Assembly: GCA_009829735.1 (NCBI GenBank)
Contig: CM020619.1
Span: 936,590 to 1,000,589 of the forward strand
Direction: 5' to 3'
DNA: 64,000 nucleotides
DNA from: Pyropia yezoensis
Taxonomy: Eukaryota > Rhodophyta > Bangiophyceae > Bangiales > Bangiaceae
Numbering within the stretch: the first letter of the stretch is position 1; the number at the start of each line of letters is the position of its first letter. Of the stretch, positions 1 through 9,556 are shown in pieces. Made by a program: the position numbers and the translations under genes. The notes beneath the pieces were generated by a model. It was not told the origin of the DNA. It saw nothing but the letters and a program-made list of their open reading frames with translations, and searched no databases.

Positions 1-2946
1 GGGGCCTTGGGGACCATTGGGGCAACCCAACATCGTATAGACCTGGTACCAGGCGCACGACCCGCCCGCTCACAACCGCACCGAGCGGGACCTATGCAAC
101 GAGAGATCGTTGATGGAGAAGTGAAGAGGATGAGTGAAGCTAAGGTGATCCGACCTTCGATGTCGGAATGGGGTGCCCCAGTCGTTATTGTGCCGAAGAA
201 GGATCAAACCCCTCGGTTTTGCATCGATTATCGACGCCTCAACTTGGTTACCAAGAAGGACTCATACCCTTTACCAAGGATGGATGAATGCATCGACTCC
301 CTGGGGGAGGCTACGGTGTTTACCACCATCGACTGCAATGCCGGATACTGGCAGATCCCGGTGGCGGACGAGGATATCCCCAAGACGGCATTCGTCTGTC
401 ACAGTGGAGTGTACGAGTTCCTAAGGATGCCCTTCGGATTGTCCAACGCCCCAGCCACATTCCAGCGGGCCATCGACATCATACTGTCGGGGGTGAAGTG
501 GCGTAACTGCCTAGTGTACCTCGATGACGTCATCGTCTTCTCGCGTAACATGGATGACCATGTACAACATGTTGACGAGGTACTCACCCTCTTGAGGAAC
601 GCCGGGGTAACCCTGCGTCTGAAGAAGTGCGCCTTCTTCCAACAGACGGTCGAATATCTGGGCCACCAGATAACCCCTGGTAAACTAGGGGTACTCGAAG
701 CCAATACCCGGGCACTCCGGGATGCCCGGTTCCTTAACACCCAGACGCAGCTCAAGAGCTTCCTGGGAATGTGCAATGTATACCGACGGTTCGTCAAGGA
801 CTTCGCTCGGATAGCTAAACCGTTAACGGTTCTTACGAGCAGTACCTTACCCAAGGTACTCCAACCCCCTTCGCCTAGCGAAGAGGAGGCATTCGAGTCG
901 CTGAAGCGAGCCCTACTAGCCCCACCCGTCCTTGCGTTACCGCATAGACGGGGTACCTTCGTCATCGATGTCGATGCGTGTGATACACAAGTGGGATGCA
1001 CCCTGTTACAGGGAGAGACGTTGATAGGTACCGACAACGTTATCCCGGACCTACGTCCGGTAGGGTACTTCAGCCGGACACTCAACCCGGCTGAGCGGAA
1101 CTATAGTGCCACCGAGCGTGAATGCCTCGGAGTTATATGGGCAGTGCAACTGCTCCGTCCATACCTGGAGGGCTCCAGGTTCATCGTGAGGTCCGACCAC
1201 GAACCCCTACGATGGCTCCTCAACCTTGGTGACAAGGATTCCGATAGCCATGGGAGGCTAGCCCGATGGAGGCTGAAGATGGCCGAGCACGACTACCGCA
1301 CGGTGTATAAGGCTGGGTCAACCCACCACCTCGGAGACGCGTTGTCTCGACTCGACACCCCGAGCGGGGATACCCGCCCGGTGGACGAGGACATCCCGGT
1401 AGTACCGGTGTGCATGGTGGGTAATGCTACCCAGGGTATGGCTGACCATACCATGGCACACCTTGCGTGCCCATTGACCCTCGCGGACTTCCGCGAGGCA
1501 CAGGCCAACGACGATGACTGTAGACGTCATCGTGCTAACCTCCTGGCCGGTACGGCCGGCATCTTCTCCGAGAACGAAGACGGACTCATATACCGGCGGG
1601 CACCCGCCGATGGACGACATCAAGTCGTGGTTCCCGTGTCCTTACGGCAAGCCGTCATGGAACGAGAACACGAGAACCCTACAGCCGGACACCCGGGGGG
1701 CTCACGTATGTTCGCAGCAATGCGAAGGTTCTTCTACTGGCCAGCAATGGCCGTCGACGTGGTCGACCACGTACGGGGATGCCACCCCTGTGCACGTAAC
1801 CGCATGAGTCTACATAGGCGGGCGTCTGCCATGAAGCTATTCCCACCTGATGGGCCCAACGAGCAAGTCGCTATCGACATACTCGGGCCACTTCCGATAA
1901 CGGAAGAAGGGAACAGGTACATCCTGGTCATGTCTGACCGCTTCACTAAGCTGTCAAGAGCGGCAGCCATCCCGAATGATACGGCATACACGATCATGAA
2001 CGCAGTGGTTGACCACTGGATCAGTGCATACGGAGTCATGAAGCAACTCCTCTCCGATAACGGAGCAAACCTTACGTCGGCATTCTGCACTAAGGTCCTG
2101 GGCATGTTCGGTATCGAACCACGTCGGGCATCCGACTATCACCCGCAGTCCAACGGGCAGGTGGAGCGGTTCAACCGCACCATCGTAAAGATGCTACAGT
2201 GCTACGTGGCCGAGCACACGAACACTTGGGACAGGCTTCTGTCCGTACTCACCCTGGCATACAATGCCAGGCCACATCGGAGCACAAACATTGCTCCGCT
2301 GGAGTGGGTCATGCCACTAGGCGTCGGTAACCTGACGCTGCCACCCGGCAGGTGCACTCGGTATGATACACCGAAGGGCCGACCCGCCGAACGCATCCAC
2401 CTAGCTTGGTTGGCCAAGCTATCGTGGATGATTCCTAAGCTCAAGGGTGCCCTTGACAGAACACAACTTCGGTATAAGAAGAACTTCGACGCCCGACTAC
2501 GGGTGCGCAACGCAACCCTGGTAACAGGTGACTGGGTCTATATCAGACACCAGAAGTTCCGAGGGAACAAGCTTATGCAACCGGTCAAGGGACCGTACCA
2601 GATCCTCCACAGAGATGACCACTCTGTTATCTTACACTCCGATACGGAGATCCAACGCATCAGTATGAATGATGTCACACCTGCTCCGAAGCCGGAACAG
2701 CCTCAGCCGGTACCGGCTGGGTTGCTACATGAAGCTCTTACAACCCACCGGTCAGATGACCCGGTGGGGCCGGATGGGATTCCATACCAAGTAGAGAGCG
2801 TGGTCGGACGCACCGACCCGGACCTTCCAGGACCCTGGTACGTCAAGGTTATGTGGGTCGGATACGACTCACCCACCTGGGAACAGGCGGCAAATATACC
2901 CCGCCAACTCCTCATGCCTTACATGAGGCGACGACGCCTACTGTAA
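1..2946 (+). CDS. pol: Pol polyprotein of element A0, 5'-truncated by window edge (RT, RNase H, integrase, chromodomain)
   Basis: The frame is open from base 1, so the true start is upstream. The reverse transcriptase carries the YLDD catalytic motif near base 515. RNase H shows the IDVDA, TERE and RSDHE acidic motifs. The integrase has an HHCC zinc finger, then catalytic aspartates in AIDILGP and SDNGAN and the glutamate in GQVERFN; DNGAN replaces the common DNGPQ. A GPY/F motif (KGPYQ) follows, then a C-terminal chromodomain-like stretch ending RRRRLL. Chromodomains of this group direct integration to marked chromatin in known chromoviruses. No internal stop is seen, so this part could still be functional. 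Protease and gag cannot be assessed. Confidence 0.93.
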   Translation, partial: GALGTIGATQHRIDLVPGARPARSQPHRAGPMQREIVDGEVKRMSEAKVIRPSMSEWGAPVVIVPKKDQTPRFCIDYRRLNLVTKKDSYPLPRMDECIDSLGEATVFTTIDCNAGYWQIPVADEDIPKTAFVCHSGVYEFLRMPFGLSNAPATFQRAIDIILSGVKWRNCLVYLDDVIVFSRNMDDHVQHVDEVLTLLRNAGVTLRLKKCAFFQQTVEYLGHQITPGKLGVLEANTRALRDARFLNTQTQLKSFLGMCNVYRRFVKDFARIAKPLTVLTSSTLPKVLQPPSPSEEEAFESLKRALLAPPVLALPHRRGTFVIDVDACDTQVGCTLLQGETLIGTDNVIPDLRPVGYFSRTLNPAERNYSATERECLGVIWAVQLLRPYLEGSRFIVRSDHEPLRWLLNLGDKDSDSHGRLARWRLKMAEHDYRTVYKAGSTHHLGDALSRLDTPSGDTRPVDEDIPVVPVCMVGNATQGMADHTMAHLACPLTLADFREAQANDDDCRRHRANLLAGTAGIFSENEDGLIYRRAPADGRHQVVVPVSLRQAVMEREHENPTAGHPGGSRMFAAMRRFFYWPAMAVDVVDHVRGCHPCARNRMSLHRRASAMKLFPPDGPNEQVAIDILGPLPITEEGNRYILVMSDRFTKLSRAAAIPNDTAYTIMNAVVDHWISAYGVMKQLLSDNGANLTSAFCTKVLGMFGIEPRRASDYHPQSNGQVERFNRTIVKMLQCYVAEHTNTWDRLLSVLTLAYNARPHRSTNIAPLEWVMPLGVGNLTLPPGRCTRYDTPKGRPAERIHLAWLAKLSWMIPKLKGALDRTQLRYKKNFDARLRVRNATLVTGDWVYIRHQKFRGNKLMQPVKGPYQILHRDDHSVILHSDTEIQRISMNDVTPAPKPEQPQPVPAGLLHEALTTHRSDDPVGPDGIPYQVESVVGRTDPDLPGPWYVKVMWVGYDSPTWEQAANIPRQLLMPYMRRRRLL

Positions 2947-3026
2947 CAACCCAACCGACACCGACTTTGGCTGTTGGGGGGTGAGGCTTATACCTACTAA
3001 GTAGGGTGTGACATGGTTACGGCATA

Positions 3027-3146
3027 CTTAGGTTTCTAAGTCAAATCAGACTTAGGTTTCTAAGTCGAACCAAGCTTAGGTAACTAAGTCGAACCAAGCT
3101 TAGGTAACTCAGTAGAGCTAAGCTTAGGTAACAAAGTAAAACCTGA
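3027..3146. repeat. Five tandem 24-bp palindromic repeats after A0 pol
   Basis: Units start at 3027, 3051, 3075, 3099 and 3123 with an exact 24-bp period. Each begins CTTAGGT and the first units contain the inverted pair CTTAG/CTAAG around a 4-nt loop, decaying in the last two. The array lies in the 502-nt gap between the pol stop and the end of the antisense ORF, where the two opposing transcripts would converge. A role as terminator, protein-binding array or RNA hairpin cluster is inference. Element B has no equivalent in its 111-nt gap. Confidence 0.85.
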
Positions 3147-3448
3147 ACCTTAATAAGTTAACTTAAAGGTAAAGGCTAACCTCGATAATATCGAAGTAAC
3201 TAGGGAGCTTACACGGGAGAATGACCTCCCCAAGCCAAGACACCAAGGGAGGGAGGATGACCTCCCCAAGCATGAACCTACCGGAAGAAGTTGGACGGGA
3301 GGCAAGGCACCACTGAGCCAGAAGGGGTACTCCCCAGGGCAGCAAACAGAGGCAAGCAATGCCCCCAAAGGGGATGAGTTTATACTCACTACTACCCGGC
3401 TACCATAAGGGTTGCCGGGGCCCTCTCCCGCACAAACAATAGCACTCC

Positions 3449-5896
3449 TCAGTGGGTAGACCCACTGCCCGAGGGAGGCCACTCACGCGTAAGCGCGTAG
3501 ACCTCCGTGCTCCACCGGTCGGCAACGTCACGACGGTCGACCACCCGAGTTACCTCGGTGCATAGCTGGACGAGGGTGCTGCGGCCAGCCTCCACGTCCT
3601 CCAGAGCTTTCTGGAGGCGGTCCAGCACGCCACCGAAGCAACGCGCTGACCCAACCAGCGCAGCACCTGGGGGGATATCCCCCCAGCTAACAGAGAGACC
3701 CCCACGCATTGCGCGGGTAACAAGGGCGTCAACGCCTTCATACCAGAGACGGGGACCCCCGTCATGTAGGACAGAGGCGGGAGGTGACACTGGCGCAGCC
3801 AGAGGAGCCACAGGAGCCGACACGGCTACCACCGGAGCCGGTGGCACCTGATACGAGGCCCGGTAGGACCCTACCGAAGGGGCTCCACCGTAACCACGGC
3901 GGTACTCCGCCCGACGACGGGACACCTCACGCTCCCCACCCACAGAGCCCCACTCTCGGGGACGACGGCCAACCGCCGCCGGCATCGGGTTACCGAACCA
4001 CGGAGCAAGGACCTGAAGAGGGTCATGGATAACCATGGGAATACCCAGGTCAGCAACAGCCTCGGTGGATGCCCACCCATGGCAACTAGGCTCATCCGGC
4101 TGAGTACGCCGGACACGCAACGAGTGACGAGGCAAAGGGGAAGCCCCAGCCTGCGGGTCCCGGTACGGGGGAAGGGCCAACACCCCAGCCCAGTTCACGG
4201 CATCGTGAACAGCCAGCAGGGCTTCGAACTCCCGGGCCAACCCGGTCTTGGCGGCTATCAGATCCACGCCCAACTGCGCGATGTGCCGACGGACACCCGT
4301 CGGGAGATGAAACAGACGACCCTGCCGGCGGACGGACAGCAAGAAGGATGAAGCCTGCCCGAGGGTAACCTCAAGGGTGAAGGTACCCTGCAACGGGTGG
4401 ACCGGTCGCGAGGCCAACACACTCCCGAAATAGCGAAGGCAGGAGCCGGTGTCAAACCGGAAAGCAGGGGCGGGTTCCCACCCCTCCTGCCATAGCGGCG
4501 GGCGCACGGGAGTGTATACCGGAGCACGACCGTTGCCGGTCTGCAACGCACACGTTATATCCGTGCGGAACGCATCCGCCATGACACCATGGTTACGTCG
4601 CCAACTCGACGCCGACTTCAACCCCGCCATGGGCGGGTAGGGAGCCGTCAACGACAGATACGGGGGTACCCCCGGGTAGTAGTCAAAGTCGGGATACCGA
4701 CCGGTACGGCTCACCGTCTCCCCAAACGCAACCGGCTCCGCCGCCGCCGCAATCCCCCGAGCACTAGCCGGGTAGTCAATCTCCCGCGGCAACGCGGGGG
4801 CAATCAAGTCGCAGACCCCGAAGTTGGGGTCGAGGTAGACCTCACCCCGTCCCACCCTGGTGCGCCAAAGCTGCGCATGCCGGTCGTCCGGCTGACTCAG
4901 GATCCAATGATGTTCCACCCGGACCGCGTTCGGCTGGTTGACCAGCCGCACCAACTCCCGCTCCCAGCTCGGGTCCACCTTAACGCGGCGGGAGGACTCT
5001 CCACGGGGATGCATCAGGTGGAAGTCCACCCGCATACGCCCATCGGACTCCATCGACTCTTGCACCGTGAGGCCTCGAACCCGAGCCACCAAGTCGGACA
5101 CCGACATGGCGGGTTGACCCGCCGCCACGGCGACGCCGCCACCCAACGGGGCAACCCGGGCAGGACCAGGAAGAATCGGGGGCGCCGGGGGACGCACCAC
5201 CGGCAGAGGGGCCGACGTCGGAGATGGACGAGGCCGAGGAGGAAGAAGAAGGGCGGGCGCCCGCCCGGAGTAACTCCCGGTGTCAACCGCCATGGGAGAA
5301 GGAGCGTCTTGACCGCTCGACGCCCGCGGCACCGCAGGTACGGCACCGGCGCCGGCACCACCCGTCGGCGTAGCCCCCGCCTCGGAAGGGGAAGGCACTT
5401 GGACAGCCTCCGGAGCCGGAGCCCCGGCCGTGCGGACACCCGCACCGTCTTGACCCACCGCACCGGGTGTCGCACCGCCACCACCACCCGCGTCAACGTC
5501 GGGACCGCCTCGAGGAGTCACCGCCCGGACACCCGGACCACCTTGACCAGCCGGAGTCGGCTGCGGGTCGCCACCTCCGCCGCAGGGCGGACCATCTTGA
5601 GGTAGCTGCGGTGAGCCGGCACCGGCACCAGGCTCCATCCGGGCAGCCGGCAGAGAGGGGGTAGAAGCCGCCACGCGCGGTTGACCGCCGGGTTGACCAC
5701 CGGCCGACGGCACCGTCGTGCCGCTGCACACGGACGACAGTCCCCCGGCCGACAGACGGACGGACACCGCAGGCTCGTCGTCGTCAGACGAGCTCACCCC
5801 GTAACGCGCGGCGTCGGGACCGACAGGCGCGTCGTCCTCCATCTCCTCCCCAATCAGGAGGTCTTCCTCCTCTTCAACCACCTGGGGATAGGACAT
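3449..5896 (-). CDS. Antisense accessory protein of element A0 (815 aa), unknown function
   Basis: This long ORF runs opposite to pol, between the pol stop and the 3' LTR. The ATG at 5896 is chosen because the open frame upstream of it has only a GTG start. The N-terminus is acidic (EEEEDLLIGEEMEDD), followed by a Pro/Gly/Ala-rich region to about residue 330 and then a more ordered C-terminal half. Residues 490-532 run from FGSV to an RxGRLFHLP motif. The antisense ORF of the unrelated-family elements A and B has the same block (FGSV to RRGMLWHLP) at matching relative order, so the two are homologous. I recognise no known domain, signal peptide or membrane segment. A structural or regulatory retroelement protein is possible but unproven. 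Confidence 0.75.
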   Translation of the reverse strand: MSYPQVVEEEEDLLIGEEMEDDAPVGPDAARYGVSSSDDDEPAVSVRLSAGGLSSVCSGTTVPSAGGQPGGQPRVAASTPSLPAARMEPGAGAGSPQLPQDGPPCGGGGDPQPTPAGQGGPGVRAVTPRGGPDVDAGGGGGATPGAVGQDGAGVRTAGAPAPEAVQVPSPSEAGATPTGGAGAGAVPAVPRASSGQDAPSPMAVDTGSYSGRAPALLLPPRPRPSPTSAPLPVVRPPAPPILPGPARVAPLGGGVAVAAGQPAMSVSDLVARVRGLTVQESMESDGRMRVDFHLMHPRGESSRRVKVDPSWERELVRLVNQPNAVRVEHHWILSQPDDRHAQLWRTRVGRGEVYLDPNFGVCDLIAPALPREIDYPASARGIAAAAEPVAFGETVSRTGRYPDFDYYPGVPPYLSLTAPYPPMAGLKSASSWRRNHGVMADAFRTDITCALQTGNGRAPVYTPVRPPLWQEGWEPAPAFRFDTGSCLRYFGSVLASRPVHPLQGTFTLEVTLGQASSFLLSVRRQGRLFHLPTGVRRHIAQLGVDLIAAKTGLAREFEALLAVHDAVNWAGVLALPPYRDPQAGASPLPRHSLRVRRTQPDEPSCHGWASTEAVADLGIPMVIHDPLQVLAPWFGNPMPAAVGRRPREWGSVGGEREVSRRRAEYRRGYGGAPSVGSYRASYQVPPAPVVAVSAPVAPLAAPVSPPASVLHDGGPRLWYEGVDALVTRAMRGGLSVSWGDIPPGAALVGSARCFGGVLDRLQKALEDVEAGRSTLVQLCTEVTRVVDRRDVADRWSTEVYALTREWPPSGSGSTH

Positions 5897-6471
5897 GATA
5901 ACGGGTGCGGAGTCCCCCGCGCCCACAAGCCGTCGACGGCTACGACCCGATACGGTGGGATAACCGGGACGAGCCAGGGAAGCGCGGGCACCCGCGCTTA
6001 TGACCACAAACGGCCACGAGAAGCGCCACAAACACGCGGTTCGACCCACGCCCCACGGGGCTACGAACGCGCTCCACCCAGGCACCTGGGCGGGACGGGG
6101 CCACCCCCACACACGGGGTAAGCAAGGGGGGTCACCCCCAACCGCCCCCACGCAACGCGGGCAGCCCCCGCCCCCCACTCAATCGTCCACACGAGAGGGG
6201 CCCCCCTACCACCAGGCACCTGGTGGCGGATCCGCTTGCACCACCCCTCGGAAAGGGGGGTCGTGAACAAAAACCCGCATCGGGAAATTAACGGTCCGGA
6301 AAACGGATCGTGTGTGTGTACCACACCAAGGGGGGCACCCCCCTCGGACAACCTCGAAAAGGGGTGTCTGTCGCGACGGGGCGCAAAGCCCCACACGACG
6401 GGTAAACAGTCACGCGACCCACTTACATTCGGTAACCCGAATGCAACTCGACCCGAGGACGGGCCGAATCT

Positions 6472-6481
6472 AAGGGGGGGA
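6472..6481 (+). other. Polypurine tract of element A0
   Basis: The purine run AAGGGGGGGA lies two bases before the 3' LTR, the expected position of the plus-strand primer of an LTR retrotransposon. It supports placing the LTR start at 6484. Confidence 0.7.
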
Positions 6482-6483
6482 TA

Positions 6484-6845
6484 CGTAGCAATATGGTTGT
6501 CCGTATTGTGACCCTAGTATCAGGGGGGCTACTTCTAACCCTTAACTTCAATTCGAGAGTCCGGACTGGTCACGGTATCTATAAGTTACGTATGACCAGA
6601 GGGACTTGCATCTTGGGGTGGAGGGTAGTTAGTAGTGTCTCCGAGGGTTTATAGCGAGGGGGCCGGTGGCGAATCCACCGCCGGCCAAGGTAGAACAACA
6701 AACCCCTCCCATTTGGGCTCCCATCTTGGTCCCTTGGCTTGCGCTCCAAGGACAGCAACCTTGGCCTCCCGGTGACGTTGGTGCCGATCCCCCTTGGTGA
6801 GTGTTCCCTGAGAGTGGACGTGCGACGGATTCCTATTGTGCTACA
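6484..6845 (+). repeat. 3' LTR of element A0 (362 bp)
   Basis: The ends form an inverted pair: CGTAGCAATA at the left and TATTGTGCTACA at the right, whose reverse complement is TGTAGCACAATA. The first base is C where T is expected. The left end follows a polypurine tract, and the right end coincides with the start of element A pol homology. The partner 5' LTR is outside the window, so the length rests on these end signals alone. Confidence 0.75.
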
Positions 6846-7163
6846 GGTCCGCACAGTAAACGGACAGGATGTGGTCAAAGTTGCACACCGCCTGCAGGAG
6901 ACCCAGCTTGGGCACGTGCGTTGGAGTCGTGGCGCCTCCCCTCACTGCCTGCGGCCAAACAGGGCCCACAGGAGTACGTGTTCGATAAGTTCATCGACCA
7001 CGGATGGGATGAAGACACTGACCGCCTCATGTTGAGGGTGCGTTGGTTTGGCTACAAAGCCAAGGACGATACATGGGAGTATGTGGAGGACCTTCCCGCT
7101 GAGAAGGTCCGGGCGTACTGTGCCCGGAATGAGGTAGACCCTAACAGCCCTCCCTCAACGTGA
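6846..7163 (+). pseudogene. pol: Pol C-terminal remnant of element A (chromodomain tail)
   Basis: The stretch corresponds to the last 106 codons of B pol, including the chromodomain from EYVFDKF to the PPST terminus. It is cut at its 5' end by insertion of A0. Relative to B it has one base missing near 6888 (GCACACC against GCACCACC), which breaks the frame before the chromodomain. It is therefore dead twice over: disconnected from the rest of pol and frameshifted. Confidence 0.88.
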
Positions 7164-7274
7164 GGGAAGGCCGAGCAACAGTGCCAAGAGAGTGCTTCAA
7201 GTCGAAGTGGTACGCAGAGTGGCTTTTAACTACAGCCCTAACCCTCACACTCTCACAACAAAGGCAGCTGCCAA

Positions 7275-9218
7275 CTAGGCACGCATGCTAGACTCTCCCA
7301 CTCCACGGCCCTCGCCCCCACGTGGAGGCGAGCGGCGAGACCCACGCCGATAACGGTCTCCACTTGTTGGAGGGGGCGGCGGCTCCAGGTCGGAACCGTC
7401 GCGTCCCTCACGGTCGCGCAAGTGGCGCCGACCGTGGCCACTCTTCTGCCTGGTCTTGCGCGCAAGTTTGCGACGCAGACGCTGGACAGACTCCGTCTCC
7501 GACGGGGTAGAGGACTCCGAAACGGAGTAAGACAACTCGTCTTCCGATACGGAAGGAGAGCGCCGCGAGTGTCGGCGACGACGGCGAGGAGGCGAGTATG
7601 CCCGGCTCGCGCGACGTTTGCCACGCCCAAGTGGGGCTGGCTGGGGCATAATAGCCCCAATGCGAGCCAACTCGGCTGTCATAAACTCCGCCACCGACTC
7701 GCAACTCGCGGTCGCCACTGCAGTACGAACGCGCTCCTCAAGTTGAGGAGTCTCGGAACTCTGTAGGGTTGCGGTCGACGCGGCCAACCAGGAAATGGTG
7801 CGCACCAACGTGGTGATCATCATCTCTGAGGTGAGAGGCGTGGGCGGCAACACCAACTTGGGGTATACCGTCAGGAGGGTGGCCCCCAAGTTGGGGGACA
7901 CCGGGGTGGAAGACTCCACGGCCACGCTGATCGGGATGTTCCCGTGAGGTTGGAAAGGAACAGGAGGAAGCGGAGGGGCCCGCCGAGGTGGCGGTACCCG
8001 GGTGTAACTGCGACCCCGACTTGGGGCCCCCGCAGTGGGTTGAGTCATATGGTCATCATAGGACGGCACGGCCATAACTATGGGCTTGTCCGGGGGTGGC
8101 GCAGTGTGGCGATCCACCCCCGGGGCATACGGGTAGTCCCCGATGCCCAACCCCTCTCGTAGGACCACACGGCCGTCGTGAAGTTCACGAGCGACCCACA
8201 CGAACTGGCGAAGTGCGCCATCGTCCTTGGGCCCACGAGTGGGGCGGCGCAACTTGTGCTCAATGCTCTCCCACTCGATAAACTTATGGATCCGGAGCAT
8301 CTCCTCAAGTAGAGTGAGTTGTCCTGATGAGCACCCCTCAGCAACTAGCTGAGGGGTGAGCTGTTCCAAACCTTGGAGGAGCCGGAGGGGGAGATGCCAG
8401 AGCATCCCCCGCCGCTGAACACAGGACACCCAGGTCGACATGACCTCGAGGAGCCACTGGGTGGCCAACATGGCCCACACCAGGTGATCAGGGGCAGCCG
8501 TCAACATGACGGAGCCGAAGTGGTCAAGCAACCGTGGCAACAACGCCGGGAACCCGTAGGGGACCTCAACTTGAGGCCACCACTCGGGCTTCTTCGGATA
8601 GTACTGCTCCCTCCTGGCAGCAGACTGTTGAGGAAACTCAAGTTGAGCCGAGGTCACCAAGTAGGGACCTCGCCGGAAGTCTTTCTTCATCCGCACATCA
8701 AAGTGATGAGTGTGCGGATCGGCCTCGTGGAGGTACGGTGGGCGAGTTGCCACAGCGTCCCACGTGAAGGTCGGCAAGTCGCCGGGACCCGGGATAGTTC
8801 CCCCGCGGTCCACCATGGCCTTGGCACGCTGAACGTCCTCAACCTCCTCATCGTCCAGGAAGGCAAACTGGTCCGTCCTGAAGCCGGCAGGGAACCCGAC
8901 CCTACGGGGATACTTCTCCCGTAGGCGGTCCCATACCCGGCCCATCGCTGCGCCAAGTCGGCCACAGCGAAGAACAGTCAGCCCCTCCTCATAGAGAGGC
9001 CAAGCGGGGTAAAACCACCGCCCCAAGGCCTCACGCGGGACAACTTGTCCCGCCTCCGGGGGAGACCCCGCCGTCAACCCAAAGCCGGGTGACGCGGGAG
9101 TCCCATCCCCCGGAGCGATCGCGGAGCCCCCGCTGAAAGTTCCGGCGGGTGCTGCACCGTAGGAGGTGTCCTCCATGCGCTCGTCAAGAGAGTCCGTCTC
9201 CACTCCCGGAGTCGCCAT
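7275..9218 (-). CDS. Antisense accessory protein of element A (647 aa), unknown function
   Basis: This ORF opposes pol, with its stop 111 nt beyond the pol stop and its ATG 338 nt before the LTR. The ATG at 9218 is preferred over an upstream in-frame TTG. The N-terminus is acidic and Ser/Thr-rich. A more ordered central part follows (residues about 50-320), with an FGSV to WHLP block at residues 234-277 shared with the A0 antisense protein. Then come a proline-rich linker and an Arg/Ser-rich tail (RRRRRHSRRSPS) resembling a nuclear or nucleic-acid-binding basic region. It is nearly identical to the copy in element B, so it has stayed intact although this element's pol is broken. No known family was recognised. 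Confidence 0.75.
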   Translation of the reverse strand: MATPGVETDSLDERMEDTSYGAAPAGTFSGGSAIAPGDGTPASPGFGLTAGSPPEAGQVVPREALGRWFYPAWPLYEEGLTVLRCGRLGAAMGRVWDRLREKYPRRVGFPAGFRTDQFAFLDDEEVEDVQRAKAMVDRGGTIPGPGDLPTFTWDAVATRPPYLHEADPHTHHFDVRMKKDFRRGPYLVTSAQLEFPQQSAARREQYYPKKPEWWPQVEVPYGFPALLPRLLDHFGSVMLTAAPDHLVWAMLATQWLLEVMSTWVSCVQRRGMLWHLPLRLLQGLEQLTPQLVAEGCSSGQLTLLEEMLRIHKFIEWESIEHKLRRPTRGPKDDGALRQFVWVARELHDGRVVLREGLGIGDYPYAPGVDRHTAPPPDKPIVMAVPSYDDHMTQPTAGAPSRGRSYTRVPPPRRAPPLPPVPFQPHGNIPISVAVESSTPVSPNLGATLLTVYPKLVLPPTPLTSEMMITTLVRTISWLAASTATLQSSETPQLEERVRTAVATASCESVAEFMTAELARIGAIMPQPAPLGRGKRRASRAYSPPRRRRRHSRRSPSVSEDELSYSVSESSTPSETESVQRLRRKLARKTRQKSGHGRRHLRDREGRDGSDLEPPPPPTSGDRYRRGSRRSPPRGGEGRGVGESSMRA

Positions 9219-9556
9219 GGCTCTCCCCAAGTTGGGGAGAGACGCTCTGGCTATCGCAGCACGAGACCCGCCTCGAGTTGAGGGGGACTCGGATCGTGGG
9301 TATACGGGTGGCCTCCCCAGCGTGGGGCGGCCCAGTGGAAGGTGAAGGGGAGGTGGTGGTGATGGTGAAGTGTGAACTGAGGAGAGCAAGCTGCCGAGTG
9401 GGCAAGCTTGGGGAGAGGGGCGGTCAACGTGACCGCCTCCACATCCGCGTTACGTACTCGCTGGGGGACAGCAAGTCGCGCCCCCAACGCCGAGACGTGC
9501 GTTTACGCACCCCCTCACAGGGCCGACCGGGTCGGTCGGAACTGAGGAGAGGGGAA

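Larger units (their letters stand above)
1..6845 (+). mobile_element. Ty3/gypsy chromodomain LTR retrotransposon A0, 3' portion
   Basis: This is the 3' part of an LTR retrotransposon whose 5' LTR, gag and protease lie before the window. In order it holds a pol ORF from the reverse transcriptase onward, a palindromic 24-bp repeat array, a long ORF on the opposite strand, a polypurine tract and a 362-bp LTR. The LTR abuts position 6846 exactly where sequence homologous to element B pol begins, so A0 is nested in another element. The expected 5-bp target duplication would be GGTCC (6846-6850), but the left flank is outside the window. A0 pol is clearly diverged from B pol and the LTRs differ, so A0 is a separate family. 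Confidence 0.88.

Noticed and set aside
4589-5605. 338-codon plus-strand frame opposite the A0 antisense ORF
   Set aside because: Arg/His/Pro-rich shadow; the minus frame has homology to the B-family protein.
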